From assembly GCA_036925085.1 (NCBI GenBank), contig JAUPFP010000173.1, positions 41,001 to 105,000 on the forward strand: a stretch of DNA of 64,000 bases, written 5' to 3'. This document shows positions 33,732 to 44,400 of this stretch, piece after piece; position 1 is the first letter of the stretch, and every line of letters starts with the position of its first letter. The stretch comes from Brachycybe producta (taxonomy: Eukaryota > Arthropoda > Diplopoda > Playtdesmida > Andrognathidae). A model generated the notes under the pieces. It saw only the letters and a list, made by a program, of their open reading frames with translations. It was not told the origin of the DNA and did no database searches. A program made the position numbers and the translations under genes.

Positions 33732-34261
33732 CAATAGGTTTGCCATTCAACCTGGAAATTTGGAAAACCTGGAAATGTCAGGAAATTAGAAGATTTTCAA
33801 AAAAGTTAGGGACAAATCAGGAAATTTAGCAAAAAAAAAATAAGTTAAACCTGGGAAAGTTAAGGAGTTTATTTTATGAATTTCCAATTCCCGGGATTAA
33901 AAAAAGGATAAAAAATTAAAAAAAATTTAATCAGTGCTTTATAAAAAAAGCACTGAAAGGATTCAGGAGAGTTCAATGAGGCTTATAAGTTTCAAAAAGC
34001 TTAGAAAAGAATCGGAAGGATTTTTTGAAAAGTTCTAAAAGAAATTGTAAATTCGGAAATGTCTGGAAATTAGAAAATTTTCAAAAAAGTCAGGTAGGCC
34101 TACTAGTTACTAGAAATTGAAAATGTGTATCGCACAGTGATGTCCATTATTATTAGTGTCCAGAAGGTAATTCAGAAATAAACCTGGAATTTTTTTCACT
34201 TGGGTATAGTAAACCTGGAAAAGTTATGAAATTTCAGAAATGAAAATCTGTGGCAACCCTG
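33732..34261 (+). mobile_element. GGCAACC-family element, most complete copy
   Basis: It runs from CAATAGGTTTGCCATTCAAC to TGTGGCAACCCTG. The ends form a loose inverted pair (GGTTTGCCAT, GTGGCAACC). The interior has repeated CTGGAAATGTC/CCTGGAAA phrases, and a GGAAATGTCTGGAAATTAG block that restates the start, so it may be built of two related halves. Partial copies: 3549-3752 with 8190-8331, 47366-47784, and 56236-56345. No protein is coded. The superfamily is not settled. Confidence 0.65.
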
Positions 34262-34769
34262 TATAAACGCTAAATTAGCTAAGTCTATTTGAATGTGAGG
34301 TTTAATAAAAATAAAGCTTTATCAGTAATTAATTTAATAGAAAATTATTTTGTACATTTTTGTAAATTACGTTTTGTTACTTATGTAGTTGCCTTAAAAG
34401 TAAATTTCTTTGCGAGTGTACAGAAAAAAGTTGGCTAAAGTTACTACCTGGCTTTAATTGACGCCGATTGGCTGTTTCATAGCCACCTCCTGACTCGCGT
34501 ATTTTGAATTTGATGCCAAATTAAATCCTTTCTATTTACAAAATTTAAGAAATTTATCCAAAAAAACCTTGTTGAGATAGTTTGAAAGATGTACGGGCAT
34601 ACTTTCCTTTTTTATATTGATTTCAGAAATTGGTTTTAATTTGGACTTGGGGCGTAGGTGTTTTTCATTGTAAATTATGGCGGTTTTGTTTCTAACCATG
34701 AGTTAGTCGCTTAAGGTGCCCTTTCACTATGCCCTTTTACTGTTTTTAGCCATTGACTGACATAGTTAT
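34262..34769. other. Spacer, nothing recognised
   Basis: No gene or repeat identified. Confidence 0.35.
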
Positions 34770-34891
34770 GGTCCTCGGAAGTCTGTTGGGCCCTCCTGAG
34801 TTCGTTCCAGTGCTTTTCAGGGCATTTAGACGAACTAGCGCCAAAACGACCGGTGCAGGCGGCAATTGCCGCCTAGGCCAGTACGTCCCTG
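34770..34891 (+). mobile_element. hAT-type MITE, copy 3 (5' truncated)
   Basis: It matches 9740-9861 (GTCCTCGGAAGTCTGTTGGG through GCCGCCTAGGCCAGTACGTC then CCTG). The left half is missing. Confidence 0.85.
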
Positions 34892-36959
34892 ATGGTTACA
34901 TTTATCCTTACACAAAATTCTAGTAGAACTACGGCAACTGTTACAATGCTGACATTGAAGCTACTGTCACCAAAATAGGTTAGCATTGAGATTTAAAAAA
35001 CAAATTTCAAAAATTGTGTATGGTAGTTTTTTTTTGTAAATGGCCACTTTTCAGTAGGGAAGTGGCAGTGTCAAGTTGGTAGTGGGGCTTTTAGCTGACT
35101 GGATCCCTTAGGGTGGTGGGTAACTGACTCATTTTAGACGTTTGTCACAACATGCACCTGGCATAAAGAAACGGAATTCCCATGTTTAGTCTCCCATTAG
35201 ATTATATCCAATTTGAACGAAAGCAAAATAAGCACATATCAATGTACTTTTGCTAGCAAACAACACCAAAAAAAAAATAAATAATAGTTGAAAAATAGGT
35301 CACGGAAATACACGTAAACTAACAATGGACAATAGAAATGGAAAGTCATGGAAAATGGACTACATGTATTTAATTTGTGTATGAATCATGTCATAAGGAA
35401 ATTGAAATATATATATTTATACATATATATATGACTCAGGTCTCTAGATACTTTTAGTTGGGTTTGTTGAAGGTGATGGATGATATTGGTTTCTCTATGA
35501 TACCTGGACTATTGTTGACGCATATATGTACAATTCTTCATATTAAATTCATAAAGCCTTTCATCTCCACAGAGTCCATATATACAGCAATTCTTATTTG
35601 TATTATATGACGGTTGGTGTGCTCATGACAACTGGCACTATTGAAGAGGTCGCCTAGATCGCCCCTATAGAGAAAACTAATCTTGGAGTTTTCTAAGAAC
35701 ATAATAGTAACGCTTATAGATTTCTTTTTATTCTATTTTTCTCTCTCTCTCTCTCTCTCTCTGGAATAATACATAAAACAGGGTGTCTCATGAGAAACTG
35801 AAGCATTTCCAGTTTGAATAAATGAAAAAAAAACGCGTAAAGAACACTCATTAAAATTACACATAAGTAATAAAACATTTCACACAGGAAAAGTAATGTC
35901 CTACAAATAGGCGCTTGAGGGCCTCTGTGATGACTGCATTCATGAATACTGCAGGACAAAAAGAGTACTGAGTTATCAATGTTTGTAGTTTCTTATAAAT
36001 TGATGTTGGTTCCTAGATTTTGAATCCAGCCTGGAAAATTTGAAAATCTTTTTTATCCATTGAGACTGACTAGTCAGAGTTTATTTCTTTTCTTCATGTG
36101 GATACATTGCGCACTTTTATTGTTACTGTTTGTGATTTTAATGATAACTTTTTTGTGTTTGTTTCAAAAAAGTAAACAAAAGAAATGAAATTAATTTATA
36201 AATGAAATTGTGATGCCTCGGATTATGAATTTCTAGCTATACGTGAAGAACAGATATCCGAGTTTATTTTTCTTGCGGTTATCAGATAGATATTTATCTG
36301 CAAAGTGTCGCAAAAAAGGATGCGATACAGAGTCGTGTTTCTTCTATTGGTTTTTCGTGGAGTTAAGAACCTGGGTAAGATGCTATAGTTCCCTACTTAC
36401 AAAGTAGGGAAAAGTTTGCTGAAATAACAAAACTGAAGAAAGAGTGGAGAAAGGTTTTTTCGAAGAGTTCACTGATCACTTCAGTCAGATATCCAAGATT
36501 ACCTTTTTTTCTTTGGGGATTTTGTCCAATGATTCGTCTGGCAATAAATCATGCATTATTTTATCTCTATAGTAAATTAGATTATACCAACCTTTATAGT
36601 TTACTTTCTCTTTCTTTGTTTAAACTTTAAACTACGTGGAAACCTCTGAGATTCAATGGGAAAATTAAATAAAAACATTATAGTTTGTATTTTCTGAAAA
36701 CAAAGAGAACATTTGAACAACAAAAGTAGGTCTACATTTCTAAATTGAAATGGAAATTAACCACAATGCTGCTGTTTAGAAACGATTTTAACTACAATGT
36801 GTGGTGCATTGCATGTCTCAAATGACTTACTGAATAAAATGACTGCGTTTTAGTCAAAGGGTGCATTTTGAAACACAATGCAGTATACTATTGCTTTATG
36901 AAATCATTCTAGCTAGAGGCATTTAAAAACATCGTGCTGTTTATTTGAAATCGGCTGTT
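34892..36959. other. AT-rich region, nothing recognised
   Basis: A (TC)n tract at 35741-35762 lies just before ACAGGGTGTCTCATGAG, a mariner-end-like phrase without a partner. No gene recognised. Confidence 0.4.
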
Positions 36960-37640
36960 GTCACTTGAGTAGAATTAAAGTCAAGTGAAACGAGTTAAAT
37001 GATTATTTGAAGCAGGCGATGATTCTTAGGAGCGAATGGAATTTAATTCACTTCAATTCAACTTAGTATACCTGCACTTTAGTCTCGAGAGCCATGTGGC
37101 AGAGGGAATCTTAAATGGTTGTCATTTAGACAAAGTTCAGACTCCATCGTCAAAGTAAAATCGTCCTATACAGGAAGAGAATTCCATAGCCTAAATCAGT
37201 GCCGCAGAGAGGTAAACTGTCTTAAGACACATTTTTTTAAAACAAATACACGTTTTTTACACCAACACAGTGTTAAGTTCAAAGTTTTACATATCGGGTA
37301 CTAGGTGGTGGTATGCCATGTTAAGTCATATTCCTTCAATGAAGAAAAGAACTTTTGAATGACACTCCTTTAAAATTTAGGTTTGGTGACAACACAGTTT
37401 ATATCCGAGGAACTGAAATACATTTAGGAAGAAAGACCATAGTTTTACACCAGTTTTAAATTCTATACAACTAGTAAATTTTAATTGAACAATTGGTTAA
37501 GATGCTTCATGGGTAATGCATTTGAATTGCCTTATAAATGGTTGCATGTATTCTTTAAGTTCTGCTGTTGTTTGAAGATGACAGTCACTAACATGCTTCT
37601 GTAAATGTAACAAGAATAAATCTAGGAGTTTTCAAATGCG
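36960..37640 (+). repeat. Decayed LINE-like region with a repeated 3' segment
   Basis: Bases 37119-37304 read a frame with GREFHSLNQCRREVNCLKTH followed by FFK, which loosely follows the W-NSLP...LKTHFF ending of non-LTR reverse transcriptases. Flanking segments recur near 44205-44400: AAGTGAAACGAGTTAAATGA, and TGAACAATTGGTTAAGATGC with TTCATGGGTAATGC. Both the family and the frame are weakly supported. Confidence 0.3.
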
Positions 37641-38312
37641 CCTAGGAACTCACAAAGTAAAAATTTCTGCTAGGAACCGTTTTCGTGTTATAATGCTGAA
37701 GTTGAGTATTTATATATGTGGCATAAAATTGTAGTTGCTGAAACTGAAACAATGTTTGAATTGTGGAGACTGATGGCTTTTTAAAAAAAAACCAGCCAAT
37801 GATGAGCCAGACTCATTGTAAAATGACGTGAAATTGCCAAATTTTATTTTTAATACAATACTCAGGAGATTGGTTTAGAAACAGTGAATTTTGGTAACAT
37901 ACTCGAATTTTTATTTAATGCGGTTTATGGTTACAACATAACCATTTTTTTATGATTTGGGAATCGTGGTAAACATATTCTTAACAGTGATAACATACAT
38001 GTACCTCACCGTGTCTCTTACTGACAGTTACTGTTTAAAGGGCCATTATGACATTTATTGTAAAATGTTCAAGGAATTTTATTTCAGTGAAAACTGGAAG
38101 ATGTTTTTTGATTCTGATTTTTTGAGTTAATTGTTTAAAAATGTATAAGTTATGACTTATGACGTTAGTTATGACGATGAGTTAGTTTCTTAGGTAACTA
38201 TAATTTTTATGTTATTTTTGGTTTTCTACAAAATGTTAAAAAATATATCGAACTCAGAGAATCTTGATAAAATATGATTTGGTATTTTTTTGTGGGGGCC
38301 GCAGATCAAACT
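37641..38312. other. Spacer, nothing recognised
   Basis: No gene identified. It ends at the (TA)n tract that opens the Helitron-like copy. Confidence 0.35.
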
Positions 38313-38317
38313 TTATA

Positions 38318-38404
<87 letters not shown>

Positions 38405-38890
38405 TACGACTAACGCTATACAAACAATTCAGGCCAAAAACCTTGAACCACGTCGGAATTTATATAAATTTAAATCAATAAATGAACCGCTTTTTTTCTC
38501 AAGCTCAACTATATGTTGCACACTACCCATCCAAGAACCCCATGATATTAAATTGGAGAGGGGAAAAGGTTGGAAAGTGTAGAGCGGGAGAGAGAAACGT
38601 GAAGGGGAAAAGTGGGAGGGGAAACTGAAATTGCAATGAAAGGAGTAAAAAAAGGAAAAAACGACGCGCATGCGCACATCAGAGAAAATGAAAATCTCAT
38701 TTTCTCTTTCAAATATAAAAAAGGGGGGATACAATTTCTTTTGCTCCGCCCTTTTATGAACGTCATCAATTTCTAATTGGTTTGTTACTTGGTTTGACGT
38801 CATAAAAGGGCGGAGGAAAAGAAATTCTAATGCTGGTCACAATTGCCTATGAATTTTGCTTCCGTCATTTATGACGGGTTACCCCACTAG
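38313..38890 (+). mobile_element. Helitron-like element (HINE type), copy 1
   Basis: It consists of a (TA)n tract (to about 38397), a conserved body (AATTTATATAAATTTAAAT, CTCAACTATATGTTGCAC, CGACGCGCATGCGCACA) and a 3' end with hairpin CCGTCA-TTTA-TGACGG then GTTACCCCACTAG. A 6-bp stem followed by about 13 bases and a terminal CTAG before T fits the Helitron 3' rule. No Rep/helicase is encoded. Compared with copy 2 (41747-42089) it has about 160 extra bases (about 38676-38838), including a long inverted repeat with a TGACGTCA site. The 5' edge is uncertain because of the (TA)n. Confidence 0.65.
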
Positions 38891-39240
38891 TTATATATAT
38901 ATATATATATATATATTAGGGTGGTCCTTTGATATATATGGTAATTTTTAAATTCAAATATTTCATGTTCTGACCCCCCAGAATTGTTCTCCCAACCAAA
39001 AAAATAGTCTACATAAAAGTTTATAAATTTTAATTGATATTTAGAGGTAGCTCAATGAATTCAAAGTTTTCGTAATAGCGTAATCATTACGTATTCTCCT
39101 AAAATTATATACCATTGTTTATCTAGTGTCACTAATATTGAAATAATTAGAATGAACTATTTTGTATACATAAGTTACAATTAAAACACAACAATGTAAT
39201 TTATGCACATTTTATTAACATTGGACCAAACAAGTAATGA

Positions 39241-41502
39241 CTACAAAGTAGCTAATGTAGTCTTTTTGCAATCTGGATAACGACTAGAATGTTCTTTCAC
39301 AACTTGAAGCAAATACTGTTTCTGATCTTCATTTTTTGTTAATATTGGATTGTACTCTTTCATCAATGCCACACCTCTTTCAGCATTGTCATTCACAACT
39401 TGTAAATGTTTTATGATATCCTTAGCTTGCTTGTAGTCTTCTCGCAGATGCCATATCTTTGGATCATGTTCTAAGAACCTTTTGGAAATGCCAAGATGGT
39501 CAAATAAGTGTATTGAGTTCTTCGATACAAAGTCTTCTATTCTCATATTAACGGAGCCACTGGCACTCATTTGGATTCTCTTCAGAGGCTGATCTGCAAC
39601 TTCCTTTTCATAAAGATATTTTAGCATTGCCTGTTTTGATTTGATTGGCACACTGTCATCAAAAAATGCCAATCCAACTAGTTCCTCACTTAAGTACCAA
39701 AGATGTCCCTCAAATTTCTTGCAAGTAACATTGGATATTGAAGGATTGATTTTTTTATAATCTCTAAGCTTTTGCAGAAGCTGTAGATCATTGAAAGCTG
39801 CAGTAATGGGAAGTGGGGCAGTGAACCAAGCCTTGATGTAGACATAAACAAGAAAGACACATATGTTGCATAGTCCTTTTTCTTCTCTTGCAGCGAGAGT
39901 AAACTGGTTACGAAACAGCCACATTTTTAGTGAGTATATTGCTTTGGACATCCATCTTGCATGATGTACAGCCCCAGGGGCTAAAAATCGCACACCTCGT
40001 GGTGGTGTACCTCCCAGAAAGATAATAGCTAATTCTAAACATTCTCTGTAATCATCTCTGATTTTAGTGTCAGTTTGTTGAAGCTGGTTAGTACAGAATT
40101 CAATGACATTGTCTTTTTCATCTTTCATCACAAGCTGTACCGTTTCACTGCTGTCTAAAGACATGTAAGATGACTGATCTATTTTAACCCAGAACTGCTT
40201 GAATCGCTTGAATATGGTTACATCAGGGCCAGACGAGGTACAACCCATGGCTTCATTAAATGCACTAGCAAGAACAAGTTCTAAGATATGGTGACGACAT
40301 GCCAAGTACAGAAGATCCTTCTGCAATTTCTGCTCTAACAGAATACAAGTTCCATTTCTGTGACCTGTGTTGCTAGATGTGGTATCGAAGCACATAGCTT
40401 TCACTTGATCGACAACATCCCATTCTTTAAGTAAATCTGCAACAGCAGTTGCCTGACACTCCCCAGTGCCTGCCTGCAACTTAGGCACACCTAGAAGCTG
40501 GTTAACACCTAAACCTGAAACAATCACAGGAAGGCGATCCACTTTCTCATTTACTGTTAGATCCAGAAGAAGTTTGCCATCCCAGTGTACAACGAGTGGT
40601 GTAGAAGTGTGGAATTCGTTTTTTAGTCTTAATGCCACTTTTTTACGTATGCTACCTCTCTGTCTTCTTATTGATGACCTATTGAGATTAAAATCTTTTA
40701 TGTTGTGGCCAAGACCCTGAGCTGCTGCTGCCAAGAGAAATGTAGCTTTACGGTCACTCAACTTAGCTCTATCCAATGCCGATGCTGCTGATGGCGTGAC
40801 AATGTTTATATGTGCCCTCTTATTTTGTTTAGTTGGTGATTCTGATGTGGATTGTTTCCTTATTGTGACATTCTGATTTGGAACTACATTGTATTTGTTT
40901 CCACTACTACTAGCTTGATCATCACTGTCACTGCTGAAATCTAAGACATTTCCCACAAATGCTTTTTGTTGGTTTTCACACTTCTGCTTAAACTCTTCGA
41001 ATTTTCTTTTCCGTTTGTCAATCCTCAATTCCTTTCCAGCCAAAACTTTGTCAACTTGACCAAAGCATCCTCGCCGACCTTTTTCTCTCTGTGCAAGTAG
41101 AAAATCCTTGTCTTCTTGAATAGTAATCATTGTGAGGGCATCCTTATGAGCAATGTCAAATAAATTATCGAGGTCATCTTTAAACTGACTTTCATGACTT
41201 TGCTGAACAGCACTTTTCCTATTACAATTTTTTTTCAGTTTGACCCACTTCTCATGAAGCTGTTCTGTCTTCTTAACACAGTCCTGTTCATGTCTTATGG
41301 GAATTCGGGCTTTTTCCCAAAATACTGCAGCTTCTTTTACAGCACTACGGGAACTTTCACGGATTGTCTTTTTTTAGGTTCGGTGGTGATAAAAAAATAC
41401 ACTGAGCACTTGTTTATTAGAGGGTAACTTGGATCCCTTGATAGAGGTCTCTTCTGACCCAATAAGCCACAAAGTATTGGTCTTTCTGGTTGCAGTAGCC
41501 AT
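39241..41502 (-). pseudogene. hAT-like transposase, one in-frame stop
   Basis: The gene spans 753 codons from an ATG at 41502 (MATATRKTNTLWLIG) and is open to the terminal TAG except for one TAA at codon 43 (41376-41374), next to an A-run. From an internal ATG at 41130, 629 residues are uninterrupted. Counted from there the hAT-type landmarks are in order: Asp184 in HWDGK, Asp249 in CFDTTSSNTG, C278-x-x-H281 in ACRHHILE, Trp393 in ARW, and Glu584 in NAERG. This is the D-D-CxxH-W-E layout of hAT transposases with an RNase-H fold, which cut and join DNA at element ends. An acidic, serine-rich linker (about 64-80) precedes the core. No BED zinc finger was recognised. The downstream region ending KKTTL is unlike a standard hATC tail. 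Similar mostly unnamed proteins are widespread in invertebrates (from memory). The stop could be disabling, read through, or a sequencing error. Confidence 0.85.
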
Positions 41503-41523
41503 AACTATTAATTTTTCACTTTA

Positions 41524-41562
41524 CCTGCAATAATAGAGAAAAATCTTAAAAAAGAAAGAATT
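41524..41562 (-). other. Candidate 3' splice site in the transposase 5' leader
   Basis: Reading on the minus strand toward the gene, a pyrimidine-rich tract (TTCTTTCTTTTTTAAG, then TTTTTCTC) leads to TATTATTGCAG directly before GTAAAGTG, 22 bases upstream of the ATG. This is a good acceptor context, so the leader may be spliced. No donor was chosen with confidence. Confidence 0.4.
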
Positions 41563-41694
41563 TCATATTCATTGAGCTACCCCTAAATATTGCTTGACTG
41601 TAATATAACTTTGCACAACATAATTTTATACATAGTAGAACAACATGAGAGGGTCAGACAAAGACTTTTAAAAACTTAAAAAATAAGGACCACC

Positions 41695-41746
<52 letters not shown>

Positions 41747-41748
<2 letters not shown>

Positions 41749-42089
41749 GCCAGGTCTGTATGCGTGTGTGGGTGTCTGTCTGTGATAACGTTGTACAAAC
41801 CTTAAAAAACGTCGGAATTTATATAAATTTAAATGAATAAATGAACCACTTTTTTTCTCAAGGTCAACTATATGTTGCACCCTTCCCATCCAAGAACTCC
41901 ATGATATTAAATTGGAGAGGAAAAAGGTTGGAAAGTGTAGAGGGGGAGAGAGAAACGTGGAGGGGGAACAAAGTGGGAGGGGGTGACTGAAATTGAAATG
42001 AAAGGAGTAAAAAAAGGAAAAAACGACGCGCATGCGCACAATTGCCTGTGAATTTTGCTCCCGTCATTTATGACGGGTTACCCCACTAG
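41747..42089 (+). mobile_element. Helitron-like element (HINE type), copy 2
   Basis: It matches copy 1 from ACGTCGGAATTTATATAAAT to the 3' hairpin CCGTCA-TTTA-TGACGG (42061-42076) and GTTACCCCACTAG (ends 42089). Its 5' part (AGCCAGGTCTGTATGCGTGT) follows the (TA)n tract that now holds the hAT-like transposon. It lacks the ~160-bp inverted-repeat segment of copy 1, so it is either the shorter ancestral form or a deletion derivative. Confidence 0.65.
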
Positions 42090-43549
42090 TTTTATTATAA
42101 TAAAGAATTTCAAAATATTTTTCTTCATATTTTTTAAAATATTCATTTCAGTCTATGATACTGAATTTAACTAATTATTTATATTCACTTAACATATTTC
42201 TTAAAGATTTATTTTATGTTTTTATTTCAAATACGTTTTTTTTTGTTTTTCTCACCAAATCATCTTTTTAGTTCTAACTCAAAATAGATTCAGTGGCAAA
42301 TAAAGAGTGAATAAATACACTTTATGGTTTTTTTATTCAGGCTACATATTGCATTAGAAAAGACTAGATTATAGTGGAAAAAATATAGATTGAATCTAAA
42401 ACCAACTGCTGTATAAACATATGGAATTGATTTGATAATGGCTTAGTACAAATGTGTTCTTCCGATTGGCGTTTTCATATTCGTCTGAACTTCTTTTTCT
42501 TCTTCTTCTTCTTCTTCTTCTTCTTCTTTTTCATCTATAAAGACATCATCAGTATGGATGTCTTACAAAGTATGAGGAACTTGCTCTTGAATCTTCTTTT
42601 TCTTCTCGTCATGTGACTAACATAATCATGACACTGGCGCCTCGCATGCTATCAAACCACTTCTATACAATGTTAATGTTTCCGACTAGTACAAGTTCAT
42701 AGAAATTGTATGTAAGGCCCCCCCCCTCCATAACATGAAACAAATAACGTGAAACACAATTCTATGAAGTTGTTTGGATGTTGCAGTATTCGAGGACCTT
42801 CTGTAAAAATTGAGGTTGTCTCTGCACAAGTCTGATTTGTCTGCATGAAAATCATCAAACATTCTGGAAAATTTCCAAAAAATCTTTTTTTTATTTTCAA
42901 ATGAAACTTATTTAATTTCGAGTTGAGTTTCTAAGGCTTTTTTATTTATTCGAAACCAAGACACCTTCGAATTGTGTAAGAAGATGTAATTATTCCACTT
43001 GAAGATTTACAGAATTTATTATGTCCAGAACTTCAGATTTAATGTATGTCTACTTGAAATGGGTGGCAGAAATTGCAGAATCGTACAAGCTGCATGTAGC
43101 TGCGATTCCATTTGTCACATATTTTCATATTGTACTCTTTGCACAGAATTCCAACATAGAAAAATCTTATTCAAGAAGTTGTTTGAAGTATATTGGTTCT
43201 GCGTGCAAAGGGTTTAAAGTTGCAAACATGTAACAAGTATAAGCATCCGGATTCCGGGACCAGCCAAATAGTGGAATTAATTTTTCTCTTATTATTGAGA
43301 ACTTGCGAACCTATTTAGTTAATTTTTCATAACATGCAGTTTAAATTCGCTTATATGCTGAATTTCGCTTGCAGCAATCAATTAGCTGCAATGCTTAATC
43401 TAGCCTTACGTCACATATTGGATTTTGAGCTTCTATTATGCTTACTACGAAATAAATCCACATGCGACGCTGTGATGATACCTGATCTTTTTTCTTTGAC
43501 TCATATCCCTTCCTCTGTCAGTATGGTTACCATACGATGAAAGATGGTG
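42090..43549. other. AT-rich region with (TTC)n
   Basis: A (TTC)n tract lies at about 42488-42528. No gene is recognised; short frames near 43000-43230 and 43334-43540 show no motif. Confidence 0.4.
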
Positions 43550-44031
43550 AGCCAAAAGTTGACGGATGGCGATGGATGACCGATGGTTTCCTGAAGAAGG
43601 GTCGTTACCACCTGCTTCTGGATTGTCTCGTTGTTTTTTCCCTATGGGGTTCTTTTACCTCCTTGTCCTATGGTGCCACCGATTGATCTAGGAGATGAGT
43701 TAAAACGAAAGGACTACGTAGTTTCTTGTTAAAATATTTTATTCATCTTCGATTAAGAAACATAAAGAATCCCGAAGATGAATGTTGCAATTAAAGAAGT
43801 AGTGTTCATGGGCCCATATTTGTGATGGATAAAAATCGACGTAAGAAAGCGTGAACTAATTTGAAAAACAGAATAGACTCTGAACAATAGAAAACATAGT
43901 GCTTTTATACACTTGGACCTGTGTACACCTCCGAGGTACAACCAGGTCCCAAGGGATATTCCTCCGTTCACAAACAGGTTCTTACACTTGGTTCTTACTT
44001 CTGGGGGATCATGATATAACGAGCGTTACAT
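43550..44031 (-). mobile_element. LTR-like block related to the solo LTRs
   Basis: On the minus strand it opens TGTAACGCTCGTTATATC (end at 44031). It then reaches GGAGGTGTACACAGGTCC, TATAAAAG (43909-43902) and, about 165 bases on, AATAAA (43743-43738). The order GGTGTACACAGG then TATAAAAG is the same as in the solo LTR at 23942-24506, so this is probably a diverged member of that lineage. The far end and the target duplication were not found. Confidence 0.55.
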
Positions 44032-44204
44032 TACATAAGAGTGTTTTAGACTAGTATAACTTATAATGGTATATGTTTTATAAGTTTGCAACAGGAGTTG
44101 TCTGATTTGCAAAGGGTGTGCTTGAGAACGCACTAGAAATTACATTCATTTTACAAAAGTTTTCAAGTGACGTTTGAAAACATCAGTCATTTTGTTAGAA
44201 TTGA

Positions 44205-44400
44205 CTCCTCTAGACGAGTGAAACAAGTAAAATGATTAGTAGGAGCAGTTGATGATTGTTAGTAGTGATTGTAATTGAACATTTAGTTAAAATGCATCAT
44301 GGGTACTATCAAATGGCTGGGTGTATTCTGTAAGTGCTACTTTTGTTAAAAGCTGATAATCCTTGCAATGCTCCTATAAACGTAGGGCCTTGTTCTAAAA
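44205..44400 (+). repeat. Diverged copy of the 36960-37640 segment
   Basis: GAGTGAAACAAGTAAAATGA and AATTGAACATTTAGTTAAAA then TGCATCATGGGTA follow the same order as phrases at 36985 and 37480-37520. This is a dispersed repeat, possibly a LINE 3' region. Confidence 0.4.

Larger units (their letters stand above)
38917..41697 (-). mobile_element. Near-intact hAT-related DNA transposon
   Basis: Terminal inverted repeats start TAGGGTGGTCCTT at both ends (38917-38929; 41685-41697 on minus). Similarity continues in blocks for about 145 bp: TCTGACCC, TTGTTCT and, innermost, ATATTTAG(A/G)GGTAGCTCA then ATGAAT (near 39038-39060 and 41562-41590). Both flanks read ATATATAT, which agrees with an 8-bp duplication but proves nothing inside (TA)n. 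It carries one gene on the minus strand (39241-41502). It interrupts the (TA)n between two Helitron-like copies. Confidence 0.9.

Noticed and set aside
35778..35800. Mariner-like end (ACAGGGTGTCTCATGAG)
   Set aside because: No inverted partner or TA-flanked second end was found nearby, so it is not listed as an element.
38429..38803. 124-residue minus-strand frame, with a similar one at 41695-42039
   Set aside because: Both lie in the two Helitron-like copies. The shared peptide reflects shared DNA, and the frame runs into (TA)n or the inverted repeat with no recognisable domain.
40466..40720. 84-residue plus-strand frame opposite the transposase
   Set aside because: It is an antisense shadow of the well-supported minus-strand gene.
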